Counted from the stretch's first letter, positions 25,931 to 38,000 are shown. The stretch is DNA of 60,000 nucleotides from Polytrichum commune (GCA_950295325.1 OX485806.1:33482001-33542000); one strand, 5' to 3'. Notes: a model not told the origin generated them from the letters alone. Numbers and translations are program-made.

Positions 25931-26231
25931 ACTCTCTAATTAGCTTCGTCATCACTCTCTGACCACTCTATGCATCTTTTTTCCCTCAACACTCTCTAGT
26001 ATGCAAAATTTCCACTCCCAATTCTCTAATTAGCTTTGTGATCACTCTGATCACTCTATGCATTTTTTTTTCCCCTCATCAACACACTCTAGTATGCCGT
26101 GTTTCTACTCAGACACTCTAATTAACTTTGTGATCACTCTCTAACCACTCTATGCATCATTTCCCCCCTCAACACTCTCTAGTATGCAAAATTTTCACTC
26201 TCAACACACTATAATTAGCTTTGTGATCACT
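25931..26231. repeat. Tandem repeat array, middle part
   Basis: Diverged units of the same array as 22490-22871, with words CACTCTATGCAT, CTCTAGTATGCA and TTAGCTTTGTGATCAC. It is cut off by the solo LTR at 26232; a last unit remains after 27913. Confidence 0.75.
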
Positions 26232-27913
26232 TGTGAGGCCAAACCCACCACCCTTAAGCGTCCTAGTCCGGGTGATGGCTTTGAGAATCACATGTGTTGC
26301 CTAGAACTTTGAAACAAGTGCGAAGTAACTCTCATGTTCAAGAGAGCGCATATGGCTTTGAATCATTGTGCTTTATTAACATTAGCCTCTTGGCTTGTGG
26401 TAGCGTTGGCTTTCTCAAGAGTCCAACCCGCGGCCTTGGCCACGCACGCCCTCAAGGATATTCCCCTTGTCCTCTTGACCTTAACCTCCGTCGTGGGTTG
26501 GGGACAAGGGTCCTTGACCTCCTCCATCACTTGTGTAATTGATTTAGTTGGTTAAAAAGATGTGAGCGTTGAAAAACGCTATTCTCTGTAATCGCCTCTA
26601 AATACAACCGCCTGTCAACCACACATGCCCCTACCTAGGCTAATGTGACTAACCCCCTATCTATTGGTTTATAAATTGGGCTAACTACTAAGTGTCCTTA
26701 GCCCCGTTAACTTCCAACAATTGGTGGTTATAGCACCTTATTTAATTCCTTCCCTTCCCTAAGTAGCTAACTACCATGGTAGCACTTTGGTCACAACTAA
26801 CCACAGCTTGGGACCATCTGCCCACTTAATTCAACCCCTCCTTAATTTCCTAGCCACCTTAGCTGCTCTCCCATCAGCTTGTAAGTTGGGAGCCCTTAGC
26901 TGCCGCCAGCCACTGCAATTCGGAGCCCCTTCGGTGCTGCCCAGCAGATTGTAGTTGCCAGCAGATTGTAGTTCCCAGTAGCTTGTAATTCCCAGCCGAC
27001 TGTGATTCTAAGTCGGGGGCCCCTTCGGTGCTGCCCAACGGACTGTAGTTCCCAACAGACTGTATTTCTAGCAGACTGTAGTTCCAGCAGACTGTATTTC
27101 CAGCATACTATATTTCCAGCAGATTGTATTTCCAGCAGACCGTAGTTCCAGTAGACTGTATTTCTAGCATACTGTATTCCCAGCAGACTGTAGTTCCCAA
27201 CAGACTGTAGTTTGGGCAGTCCTTAGCTACTAGGCTGATGTTCCAAAATAATTATAACAATAATCCTCTAACCTAGTGTCTAATCAAGCATTCCCCTAGT
27301 CCCCTAACTAATGACTAACATGTTCCACTAATTTAACCAAATTAACAGCCACTCATAGGTGTAGTCTAATGATTCTAAGCTTCCCCTCCTTATGAGAGGG
27401 ATTAACTTCCTAACTTCACTAAGAGCTAACTACTCCACACATAAAGCCTCAAGCTCTAAGAGCTCGCTCCCTTGAGAGGACTTGAGAGAGAGAGAAAAAA
27501 ATGAGAGAGGAGAGGCCTTAAGTAGCAAGAGGGAGAGAAGGAGAGTGAGGTAAGGATAGGGTGAGAGGATTAGAGCCTCCAATCACAACCTCTTAACCCT
27601 CTCCTTCTAAGTAGGGACTAATCCCCATCCACAAAGCCTTTCCCTTCCTAAACCAACAAGGTGGATCCTAATGTGGGCATTTAACCCGCGGAGCTCACCT
27701 TGCCTCACCTTACCCCCTACTCACAAGTCAAGGCATTCTCTTATTGAAATCAAACCTTGAAATAATCACACAACACCACCTAATGCCTAAACTTAAATCC
27801 ACACCACATTTCACTCTTTTTATGTTTTGTGAATAATCGTAACACATCAAAGTCAAACTAAAATTGGTTTCGAAGGGTTAATCACCACATGTGGGCACCA
27901 TTTTGGGCTCACA
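26232..27913. mobile_element. Solo LTR, TSD TCACT
   Basis: It runs TGTGAGGCC...GGGCTCACA and is flanked by TCACT on both sides (26227-26231 and 27914-27918), inside the tandem array. The 1682-bp unit has no internal retrotransposon genes, so it is read as a solo LTR. It carries an internal run of ~20-bp repeats (CAGCAGACTGTAGTTCC and variants, about 26940-27220) and a GA-rich block (about 27487-27550). It is related to the LTR at 28388. Confidence 0.75.
26940..27220. repeat. Short tandem repeats inside the solo LTR
   Basis: About a dozen copies of a 17-22-bp unit of the form CAGCAGACTGTATTTC. Variants differ by one or two bases and some have CATACTG. Non-coding. Confidence 0.75.
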
Positions 27914-28387
27914 TCACTCTTTGACCATCCTATGCATCATTTTCCCCCTCTGAACATAATTTTTTCTCTTGATTGTTGTTCATTCCCTAATTGGAAGATC
28001 AAAGTGTGATTCAACGCTATTGGAGCCTAAGTAGTAATTCCCGAGAATTTTAGTTCCACAGCCACTATTTCAAGCCGGACACGGCCAACTTGCCTCATCT
28101 GCACATCCTAAACATACAAGTAATTTCTTGACCAATTTAGTTGGATTTCTTGCAATGGCTAGTTATAATAATATGTCAGTTTACAAACATACTTCCATTC
28201 ATTGCAATATGACATTCTTCAATTCTTGACTACTATGCTTGACCGAGTTGAATAATTGCATGTGTGCAATATTTGTTGATTTGCAAAACCAACGCATACT
28301 TGCATAACTGCACAACTAATATGCAGGTTTAATTGCATTTGTATATTCTCCAGCATACATAAAGCCAATCAATATTCTGGACACCAC

Positions 28388-29738
28388 TGTGAGGCCAAAC
28401 CACCCACCCTTAAGCGTCCTAGTCCAAGTGAGGGAATGGATATCACATTCGTGTTCCCATAACTCCATGTTACCAACTTCGTTAGAATCCATTACATTTC
28501 CCATCAAATCTTGCACACCAATTTCTTCCATAATAAGAGTACAAGCATTGAAAAATGCTTTTCTCTAATGTCAACCCCGTATTACATCCCATCATAAAAC
28601 CCATACACCTAGTGAACATTCAATACCACCACCTAACATGACGTGGTGTACTCACTAACTCACTAAATAATCAATTAGGCCGACTTAGGCCACCTCCAAT
28701 TACTAATGTGAGCCGTCCCAGCTGCTCCCTTCCTATCTGAACTCAATCCTTGCAGCACCCAACTGCCCCCTTGCGGTTAGACCAGTCCCGCAGCCGTCCA
28801 GCTACTCCCTTGCTACCTGGATTCAATCCTTGCGGCACCCAACTGCCCCCTTGCGGTCTGAGACCAGTCCAGCAGCCGGTCCAGTTGCTCCCTTACTATC
28901 TGAACTCAACCCTTGCGGTCTGAGACCAGTCCCGCAGCCGTCCAGCTGCTCCTTTACTACCTGAACTCAATCCTTGCGGCACCCAGCTGCCCCCTTGCGG
29001 TCTGAGACCAGTCTCGTAGTTGTCCAGCTGCTCCTTCACTATCTGAACTCAATCCTTGCAGACCCAACTGCCCCCTTGCGGTCTAAGACCAGTCCAGCAG
29101 CCGTCCAGCTGCTCCCTTACTATCTGAACTCAACCCTTGTGGTCTGAGACTAGTCCCACAGCCGTCCAGCTGCTCCCTCACTATCTGAACTCAATCCTTG
29201 CGGCACCCAGCTGCTCCTTTACTATCTGAATTCAATCCTTGTAGCTACCTTTAATCCCAACATTCCCCCACTAATTCCACTAAGTCCCCTACCTAATCCC
29301 ACACATTTCTTCCGAGCTCTAAGAGCTTTATATCCTAGAGAAGAGAGAGAGAGAGGAGAGGAAGAGAGAAAAAAAAAAAGGAGAGAAGAGGAGGAGAGGG
29401 TACCCAAGACCGCAACCCCTTAACCTTCTCCTACTTAGTAGGACCTTATCCTATCCACTAAACCCTCACCCCTTGAACCAACAAGAACATGTTCTAAATC
29501 AAACATTTAAATCCAAGGCCCTTCCCCTTGCTTCATCAAACACTACTCACTTAACCAAGAAACTCCCTAATGCCACTAAGCTTCTAATTAACCACACAAA
29601 ATAGGCTTGAGGCCTAAAACATAAACCACACCAAGCCTCACTCTTTTTATACTTTTGATTGTTTCAATAACACTCCAAATGCAATTCTAAGTAAATTCTA
29701 AGCATAAAACAAATATGAACAACCATTTTGAGCTCATA
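28388..29738. mobile_element. Second solo LTR of the same family, TSD ACCAC
   Basis: Starts TGTGAGGCCAAACCACCCACC, sharing CCACCCTTAAGCGTCCTAGTCC with the LTR at 26232. It ends ACCATTTTGAGCTCATA and is flanked by ACCAC (28383-28387 and 29739-29743). It is 1351 bp long. It also holds a GA-rich block (about 29338-29400) followed by AACCTTCTCC, like the first copy. Its central tandem repeats are of a different sequence. Confidence 0.75.
28720..29240. repeat. Tandem repeats inside the second solo LTR
   Basis: Repeated words are CTTGCGGTCTGAGACCAGTC, CAGCCGTCCAGCTGCTCC and CTATCTGAACTCAATCC, arranged in units of roughly 55-120 bp. GGTCTGAGACC is itself close to palindromic. Non-coding. Confidence 0.7.
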
Positions 29739-29743
29739 ACCAC

Positions 29744-30127
29744 TCTTACAAATAGCGGAAATTTCATAATGAACAATGCCTAGTTCTCAAACAATGCAAA
29801 TTAAACTGTACGGACACCGAAAGGACACTAGTGGAAGTGGGACGCCCCTCACTTCCACTCAATCCACTGGAAGTGTGCACTAATTGATTGATTGGCTTCA
29901 TCTAAACTAAACATTTCCCTTAAATTGAGAAAGGGACCACTGATTTGTATGCAGGTTTGATTGTCAATTATAGGCAGCCGAGTGGAACTATTTTGGCTAT
30001 TCCAGTTGACATTGATTCATAGTGAGATCAAATGGTTATTAGCTTGAGTATCATGCCATTACAGGGCACATGGCAGACAAAGTCGTGTTGTGGACATATT
30101 TAGTTTGGTCCCTACAAGCAGGGCCGA
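29744..30127. other. Spacer without recognised gene
   Basis: AT-rich. A small inverted pair surrounds 29832-29877 (GTGGAAGTGGGA against TCACTTCCAC, and CCACTGGAAGTG). Short ATG frames near 30071 and 30144 are closed quickly. Confidence 0.4.
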
Positions 30128-30159
30128 AGGGTCCTTAATGGCTGATAAGGGACTCTCAT

Positions 30160-31026
30160 TTGCAAAAGTGGTCACTTCAAATATATAAGAAAAATAGAGC
30201 TTCAGGTTACGACCTAATATTTGTCTACAAGGTAAACAAAAGTTGGATTCCCAACCCTGGGAATACAATAACAATTGCACATGTTGGATCAAGGGATAGG
30301 CTAGATGTTTCAGTCATGAAGGGTGTAGAAGAGAGGGTTTTATCAATTGATTGCAAGAAACATGCATTTCACTTGGAGCCATTCTATGATTCTATAGCTT
30401 CACTCCCTTTGAAAGAGAAGAAGGAGATAGAGAGGGTAATGTCATCGGGAATATCAAAGAAGTCCATTAACTTTGTATTTGAGACCTTGGAAGACATCAA
30501 TTGTAGAAAGGCAGCTGAACGGGAGGCATCAATGAAGCAAAAAAAGAAGCAAGCCGAGACTATACTAAAATCCAAGGCCGATGAAGGGAGGAACTCCATT
30601 AGCAACAAATCCAAGGCCAAGAAGGGAGTTCAAAAATATGTGGGAATACCCGCCACCACAGAAGAGACAACGAGGACAAAGAAATATGTGGTCCTATACA
30701 ATGCGTCAAATAATCAAGATATTGAGAGGGATGTTGGGGAGAGCGGGGGTGGATGAAACAAGAAATCCAAGAGGGCCTCTTCACCTGAGAAGATGACTAA
30801 ACAAAAGAAAATGAGGGCCGATGATCTTGTGCCTGAAGACACCCCCTTGGTCTTGACTGCAACGGAGAGGGGTAGAGTCATTTCGCATGGAGAACAACCC
30901 ATCTTTGGGGAAGCTGCCCAGGATATGAAGAAGTTTATACAACTTTTTGGGCACATTTTCTCCTTTGGCGTAGACGCGATATTCCATGTCAACATCAAAA
31001 AAATGAAGAGCGCAAAAGCTTATCAG
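30160..31026 (+). pseudogene. Unknown coding fragment interrupted by an in-frame TGA
   Basis: One frame is open from 30160 to a TGA at 30754-30756 and continues in the same frame to a good splice donor (CAG|GTATGG) at 31026. The product is hydrophilic and Lys/Glu-rich, with a helical, coiled-coil-like stretch (AAEREASMKQKKKQAE). After the stop it has a Lys-rich patch and a segment around FIQLFGHIFSFGVDAIFHV. Reading straight through the TGA gives uniform composition, so a nonsense change in an older exon is likely. The true start is unknown: codons before 30180 may not belong to the protein. No family recognised; it is opposite in strand to the neighbouring methyltransferase-like genes. Confidence 0.4.
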
Positions 31027-31481
31027 GTATGGGGATTGCTATTATGTAAGCCTAGAGTGGTGAGCAGTGAGCAGTGAACACAAATAAATGAGCAATTTTG
31101 AAATATTTTTTCGTGAAAAATGAATATACCATGGCTTATGGCCGTGAATTTTAACACATTCTTTAAGATGAAACCTATAACCATGGGATGACCCTCAGGG
31201 CATTTGTAGATCATTCTTATCCATCTCAGCCATTGGACTATGTTGATCCTTTGTTAGAGATGTTACAAAATATACGGATCTTGAAATGTTAGATAGTTTG
31301 GGATACTCAAAACATTTAGAGAAATAATAAATATATATTAGGTGATTCAATTGAATAGGAAAAATATGTAGAACACATATAGTGTACGTATATGAAAATC
31401 AAATCAAAGCCAAATCATATCCAAGTTTGACCAACTCTAATCCAAACCAAATCCAAATAAAAACAAATGCAAATCATAAAA
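31027..31481. other. Spacer between coding fragment and gene A
   Basis: AT-rich, with many short CAAATCAAAnCCAAATC-type runs at 31395-31470. Nothing coding seen. It probably holds the 3' flank of gene A and intron or flank of the + strand fragment. Confidence 0.4.
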
Positions 31482-34400
31482 CTAGCTATAGGTGCTAGAG
31501 ATAATGTTTTCGTCTTCAGAACTACCTTCATTGGCCTCTACATCTACATATTGTATAACACGTATATCGTATGAGCGTTTGCATCGCCTTTTAGGTGGAG
31601 ATGTCGAAGTTGCCATCACCATCGTCGCGTCTGCTGTATAGCAAGGGAGAAATAGGCTGGCTGGTGGTGTAAACACCATAGGCATCGATGCAATAAGAGA
31701 TGAGGATAATGCTGGAGCTCTGCAAAGTAACTAAAGAGTAAGAAACCAAGTCGAGACCATAAAATGTAAGAAATATAACAAATTCATAAGTAAGGGAAGA
31801 ACTTACTCATAAGAAGGAATGCGGTTTAGTTTTAACTTCTTCTCTGCATGATCTCCCATGCCACGCCGCACAACCTTCCTCTTCTCAACCACAGAAGCAC
31901 GAATCGAGGTGGGGATAAGGGGTTCCAAAAGAGCCTTGAAGATCTCCGGGTCCTCCTCAAAGGCCAAAATGTGTCTGCCAAGAGATTGGCAGGCACGAAT
32001 AAAAACACTTGCCGTAGAAATCGAATGTCAAAACATATATATATATATATATATATGATTATGAAATACAAGATTAGATAATGAAAAAATTATAGAAAAA
32101 AAAGATAGTAAGAAGTAAGAAGTAACTTGTGGAGGCATTCCACTCAAATGTGATGTCTCCAACTTTGGAGAGAGACTCAATAAATGACTTCATGAATTCC
32201 GGATTCTTCTCCCGAGGCCCCCGCCATGGAACACTTCCATGCATGAGTTGTGAGTCAGAACTTACAAAGTTGTAGAAGTAGTCATGGTGTTCAAAATTCT
32301 CGGCAATGGAGAATTTGGATTGGACATTGCCGCTCCGAATGAATAATTGAACCCAGAAACGGGTGCACTGCCACAAGAAAATGTTCACTAGTATAGAAAA
32401 TATAAATAAGAAAATGGAAAAATAATTAAAGAAAAAAATGAATGGATGATAACTAAAAGAAGATATGAAGATGACAATTACCGTAGTGGATGGATTTTGT
32501 GGAGAAGCCAACGGAAGATCATTCATGCCCCACCAATTAGACTCCAAGTGGAAGTTGTAAGTCTCCGCACACTCCTCCACATCGATAAGAACATCGCGGT
32601 CATTTGCATGGAAAAGGAGAAGTGTTGCATTGTCATGCAGATAAATCTCTGCAAACTCGAAGATGGTATCAACATACTTCTCCGGTCGAACATTCCAAGG
32701 TGGAATGACTGTACTAGGTACAGAAATCCCGGGCACTGGCAAGTTCTCTGAGATGTCTGCAATGAGGAGATCAATCCCAGTGTGCTTGCATTTGTCATTA
32801 GATACACGACGGGACCTCCCTGCTTCAACCTGAAGAAAAAAATTTGAATTAGAAAATACATTGTAACATCAATGACACAATTAAAAAAAGAAGTTAAAAA
32901 AATGTAATATCAATGAAACAATATAATAGAAGAAGGGGAAATTGTAGATCAAGGTTTAATGAAAGTACCCGAGAGATGAAGTCATGTAACTGGGTCCAAA
33001 GCGGAGGAGGGCCATTTGGGTCTCCCAAAGAATCTATGATGGAATGCATCAAGGCATTCTGAATGAATGACTCAGAAGAGGTAGCATGTAGTGGTGTAGA
33101 ACACCTAGACAAAGTAGGCAGGCGTTGCATGCGACTTTGCACTATGTTTCGACTAGCCTCCATGTAACTCGATCTTGCAGCCTGTGAGTCCATCACAAGG
33201 TGAGAGTACCCAGAAACATCAACAGGTGGAGAGATATCTCAAGCAGAAGGCAAAGGAACATTGTTGGTAGCAGCCACTTTGGCAAGTGCATCTGCCACAA
33301 CCCTCTCCATAGCTGCAACTTGCTCATCTACATCCCTAACTACCTTATCCTTGTCCGCCTTTATCTTCTCAGCCTTCCTTAAACGCTTCTTCTTTGAGGA
33401 GGTACCATCTTCTATTGCAACATGGATCGACTGTGAGAGGTCCAAGAATACATCCTCATCCTCACTATCTGGAACTGGAGGTGGAGGTGCAGTGCAAATA
33501 ATGCTATTGCGGAGTTCCACCTCTTCATCCGGAGTGAAATTCACATGACACTCCAAATACCAACCACCATCATGGAGATGAGCAGTAGAAAACTTCTTCA
33601 ACTGCACGGGCGTGAAGGTGCAAAGATCTGAGGATGGTTGAATCCATGTTCCAAAGAATGGAGGGCAATTGCTATGTCCAAGTGCATTCTTAGGCATGAG
33701 CTCTTTCTTTACATACTTACAACAGAAAAATAGAAGAAAATAAAAGTGAAGCAATTGCACATGTGATATAAAACATAAGAAAAGTGTAGAGTATTGAGAA
33801 TGAATAGAATTCCAAAAAAATGATGAAACAAAACACAAACCTGTAAAGTAGCCGCTTAATAGCGAGGTCTGCTGATGGGACATTGTCAAGCCTGGTACTT
33901 TTAAAAAAAGGAGGCTTGATGTTTGGATGAAGAAAGGATAATAATGTTTTCTCCCACAGCATGATACGCCACCTCTCAACATAATCTGAGGGCTTCAGTA
34001 TTCCAGGAGAGGCCTCCCAATTCACCAAAAGGTCGCCCCCCCCACAAAGATCCTCAAAATGCACAATAAATATTTCCTCGAGCTATGTAGGGACAAAGGA
34101 AGAGAAAATTAGATTTAGAATGGCGTTGGTAAAAGCAAAAAGTGAAATAAAATGACAACTATGTATATAAATGAAAAGTGGAGGAAGTACGTGAGCCCAG
34201 GATGTATCTCGGTTGAGCCAAGTATCCAAGATACTCTTTTTGACATCAGCAACTGGGAAGCGAAAAGAGGCTCGAAGAATGGAGCCGGAGTTCCACCAGT
34301 GGAGCCAGCGCGCCTTGAAACGTGGTTCAACTGCTGCAGTTGCTACTTTATGCAACTTCTCAATTGTCATTTCAGTTTTCTTAAAGAGGCTGAAATGAGA

Positions 34401-36067
34401 ATTGATCTGTTTATGGAAGAAAAATAAAGTTAATAAGACCCAGATAAAGAAAACCATGAATGCAACGTAATTGAAAGAAAAAGTGATAGAGAGAATAATG
34501 AATTTACCTCATCAAAGAAAGCCTCGCCATTCTTAGGGTTTGCAACGGCGAGATACTTTAAAAAATCTTTGGTTTTTATGGCTTTCACCATAGTGTCTGT
34601 AGCCAATGCCATAGCATCCCAAACTCCCTCGGGTGATATGTTCTCAGGTGGTGTGGTCCTGTGATATTCAGTGGCCGCATCATCGGCAGCAAAATGAAAA
34701 ACAAAGGAATTTTTTAAAAAATGACAATAGGAAGAGATGAGAAATGTATTATGGATGCAGTTCAAGTTTAATGAGGCAAAGTTCATATCGACAATCCTTA
34801 AAAATTGTACCACATTGATTTTCAAAAGTCATTACAAAATCACCTGAATAGAAATTCATGTTTTTATACTTAAATGTGTCAAGAGACCTTAGGGGGCCAC
34901 AAAGAAGGTGAATATGATGTCATAAGTGACATCATCTATGACAAAATTTATTCAAATATGTGGATGGACCCAACATTTCCTAATTCTTCCAAATCATACG
35001 AGTACTTCAAACAACATGCATAAGATTGCAAGCTACAATCATTGTCCAATATGAAATTTTGTTTTAAAGGTTGTAATTGTATTTTTAAAGGATATAATCT
35101 CATACATTAAGCAGTAACGTGGTTCTTACTAAGTAGCCCTTGTGAGTGGCGGGGTTGGCTCATTAAACCAAAATCATACCCTTATGAGACAAAATAGTAA
35201 GGATCATGAATTGAATAGAATGGCTCACTCGGTAAAGAAAAGAGATAAATACGTCAATTGTAAGAGGAAACCAGGTAGGACGCGATTTCTTCACTTTGAG
35301 ACATGTATTGAACTCCTCATCGGTAAGCATGTCCTTAAAATCGTCAAGTTGAAGTCCACCATAGTACCGAATTCGTTGCAACTTAGCAGTTAAACTAGTC
35401 TTCACGTGGTCGTGTTGGGTAGACCTGAAAAATATAGTTGTCAGAATAAACTAAACAAGATATGGAATAGAATTTAAGTGAAAAAAATGTAAGTAAAAGA
35501 AATGTGCTCACCAATTGACATCGTGCATACAATTGAGCAATAATGCCATGCGTCCTTTGGGGTCAAGAACAATACAAAACACGGAATTATGCCATAGAAG
35601 ATCATCGACATGTTGAGCATTAATATGGCGCCACAAAGTTGTGAACTTGTGATTCCCATCCCACACAAAAAACATCTTTCCTCGGAATGCAACATAGTCG
35701 GGATTTGATTGAAGTTGATTTTCAAAGCGTTCATTGACATCACGCCAATGAGGGTCCCAAGAAGCTATGCGCTCTTCAGTGATATTCATAGATGATAGAT
35801 GGTCATAAAAAATGGATATGTATATGACACGATTACCGTCGATGTAATCCTCCTCAAAGCGTTTTTCCAAGGTAGCGACATCAACCTCTTGAATTGGACG
35901 GACTTTTGGAAGAGGAATCATCCTACAAAGGGGGACATAGAATCGACCCAATGGAATACGCATACTATTGAGAATCTTTACAAAATCAGACTTTTGGTGA
36001 AGTCTCTTTGATTGCTCTCCTTCTTTGGAGTCTCGCAGCCCAATTGGACATTTGAGAAAGTAGAATT
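31482..36067 (-). pseudogene. Gene A: ParB-like plus amino-methyltransferase-like protein, decayed, multi-exon
   Basis: Exons read on the minus strand are 35512-36067, 35272-35424, 34508-~34720, 34191-34406, 33841-34082, 32969-33715, 32482-32829, 32127-32367, 31807-32007 and 31482-31719. The first exon has a ParB/sulfiredoxin-like look: IPLPKVRPIQEV, then FFVWDGNHKFTTLW. Exon 32482-32829 has DLLIADISENLPVPGI, where a beta-class methyltransferase would have its DPPY motif, and then LHDNATLLLFH. The 32127 exon has SQLMHGSVPWRGPREK. The 31807 exon has RHILAFEEDPEIF, the strand that normally binds AdoMet. Damage: an in-frame TGA at 33239-33241, a one-base phase error at the 33841/33715 junction, no phase-consistent GT-AG join between 32127 and 32007, and no clear acceptor before ~34720. 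The DPPY motif is not preserved, so catalysis is doubtful even in an intact copy. Confidence 0.6.
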
Positions 36068-36418
36068 CTCATAATCAGAGAGAGACAAATCATGACATGC
36101 AATTCGTGACAATATAAATCATGAGAGGAAAAACTTAGACAAGTCACATGCTTCATTGAAATCCATGTACGATAAAAGACTGATACCCAAAAAATAATTT
36201 ATGCCCAAAGATTATGCCACATTCCTAAATAATAAGAATTCATCTGAATGACATAAAGAACTTCAAGTTGGTCTTCAGATTGAAGGCCTTCATGCTCAAA
36301 ATGTGAATGCGTGACAACCTGCACAAAATATAAACACATCTGTAGTTTTAGAAAAAAAGACCAACAGCGTTGGAGCTGGACAAGTTAGACGGCATTGTCA
36401 ACCAATTAATCTCCCTCA

Positions 36419-36466
36419 CCCACGGGTGAACACCCGTGGGGACTCCCAACCGGATGCGGGAGTCCC
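36419..36466. other. Two adjacent perfect hairpins
   Basis: CCCACGGGTG and CACCCGTGGG form 10-bp arms around AA (36419-36440). GGACTCCC and GGGAGTCC form 8-bp arms around a 10-base loop directly after, sharing a base or so. GC-rich in an AT-rich setting and located just upstream of gene A's first clear exon. Confidence 0.7.
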
Positions 36467-36745
36467 CCATGCATAGAGGGTTGGGGTCATAGTCTTACTG
36501 CGGAGGAGCCAACCATTCTACACTTGTGTAGAACTGCAGAGTAGAAGAGGGAATGGCAGAGCAAAAGAGCATTTGGCGCCGAATGCTTGCTGGACAGGGC
36601 GTGCGGAGGCGGACAGATGGGGGTGGTCAGACAGAGCGGAGGCAGAGCAAAGGAGCATTCGGCGCCGAATGCTTGACAGGGCGCTGAAAAGGGCGTAGAT
36701 TTAGGGTTTAGAGCAAAGAAAAAGTCAAAGGGGTTCGGTTTTTAA

Positions 36746-36780
36746 GCCCCGAAAGCCCCGAAAGCCCCGAAAGCCGCGAG
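36746..36780. repeat. Short GAAAGCCCC tandem repeat
   Basis: Four near-identical GCCCCGAAA decamers in a row, ending GCCGCGAG. Just upstream, ATTCGGCGCCGAATGC (around 36658) and TTTGGCGCCGAATGC (around 36575) carry the same GGCGCCGAA core as the array at 37066-37924. Confidence 0.8.
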
Positions 36781-37019
36781 AAGAATAAGGTATTTTCAAC
36801 CTACTTCCCTCGGTCACCCATTCTTGAGGTATTCCTCTCTACCATTCCTTAACTTCCAAGTACTTAGTACCCTCCTACCATGGCTTCTAAGCCTTGAAGA
36901 TGTTGAAGACTTTAAAATTTAGGACTTTGTAAGATGAATGCAAAAATGACTTGTACTATTCGGTGTAATATTAATATAAACAAGTTGAAATTTGAAATGA
37001 AGGTGCACATGACTACTCC

Positions 37020-37965
37020 AAACATAACTCGAAACAAGATGGCAACGGGCCCGCCCCAATAAGGGTTCGGCGCCGAAGCCTCATTTAGGGGGCCCATTTG
37101 AGCCCTTTCGTGCAATTGGGGGGTACTTCCTAACGTCAAGGTGGGGAGACGAAAGCCTCATTGTGGGACTTAATTGAATCTTCTCCCACATCTAGTGGGT
37201 GCAACCTAACGTCAAGAGGGAGACATGAAAGTTCAAAACAAAATGACATTGGGCCTACCCCAAAGAGGGTTCGGCGCCGAAGCCTCATTGTTGGGGCTCA
37301 ATTGAGCCTTCTCCCATACCAAGTGGGTGCAACCTAACATCAAGGGAGAGAGGGGAGACACGAAAGTTCAAAACAAAATGACATCGAGCCCGCCCCAACA
37401 AGGGTTCGGCGCCGAAGCCTCATTTGGGGGCCCATTTGAGCCCTTTCGTGCAAGTGGGGGGTACAACCTAACATCAAGGTGGGGTAACAAAAGTTCGAAA
37501 GAAAATGGCCTCGGGCCTGCCCCAACGAGGGTTCGGCGCCGAAGCCCCATTTAGGGGCCCATTTGAGCCCTTTCGTGCAAGTGGGGGGTACAACCTAACA
37601 TCAAGGTGGGGTAACAAAAGTTCGAAAGAAAATGGCCTCGGGCCTGCCCCAACGAGGGTTCGGCGCCGAAGCCCCATTTAGGGGCCCATTTGAGCCCTTT
37701 CGTGCAAGTGGGGGGTTCAACCTAACGTCAAGGTAGAGAGACGAGAGTTCAAAAGAAGATGACATCGGGCCCGCCCCAACGAGGGTTCAGCGCCGAACTC
37801 CCATTTAGGGGCCCATTTGAGCCCTTCAGTGCAAGTGGGAGGTACAACCTAACGTCAAGGTGGAGAGACGAGAGTTCAAAAGAAGATGGCATCGGGCCCG
37901 CCCCAACGAGGGTTCGGCGCCGAACTCTCGTTGTGGGGGCTGAAAAATCAAATAATGAGCTATCA
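37020..37965. repeat. 127-bp tandem array with a TTCGGCGCCGAA palindrome per unit
   Basis: The palindrome starts at 37066, 37270, 37405, 37532, 37659, 37786 (one base changed) and 37913. The last four spacings are exactly 127 bp. Units also carry GGGCCCATTTGAGCCCTTT, CAACCTAACRTCAAGG and GGGCCYGCCCCAA. The two units around 37480-37735 are nearly identical. Frames through the array are open by composition but give low-complexity products, so coding is unlikely. Confidence 0.9.
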
Positions 37966-38000
37966 TAACCAAATAATCTAGTTTTATTGTGGAGATTTAC

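Noticed and set aside
32074-32742. A single 222-codon reading of gene A across 32368-32481
   Set aside because: The middle is a Phe/Ile-rich intron with clear GT and AG ends at 32482 and 32367; only the flanking exons are coding.
33261-33548. Ser/Thr-rich plus-strand ORF
   Set aside because: Complement of the Lys/Glu-rich exon of gene A.
36419-36466. Factor-independent bacterial-type terminators
   Set aside because: The hairpins resemble them, but there is no U-tract and the genome is eukaryotic.
37327-37968. ORFs on both strands through the 127-bp array
   Set aside because: They repeat with the array unit (127 is not a multiple of three, so frames shift) and give low-complexity peptides.
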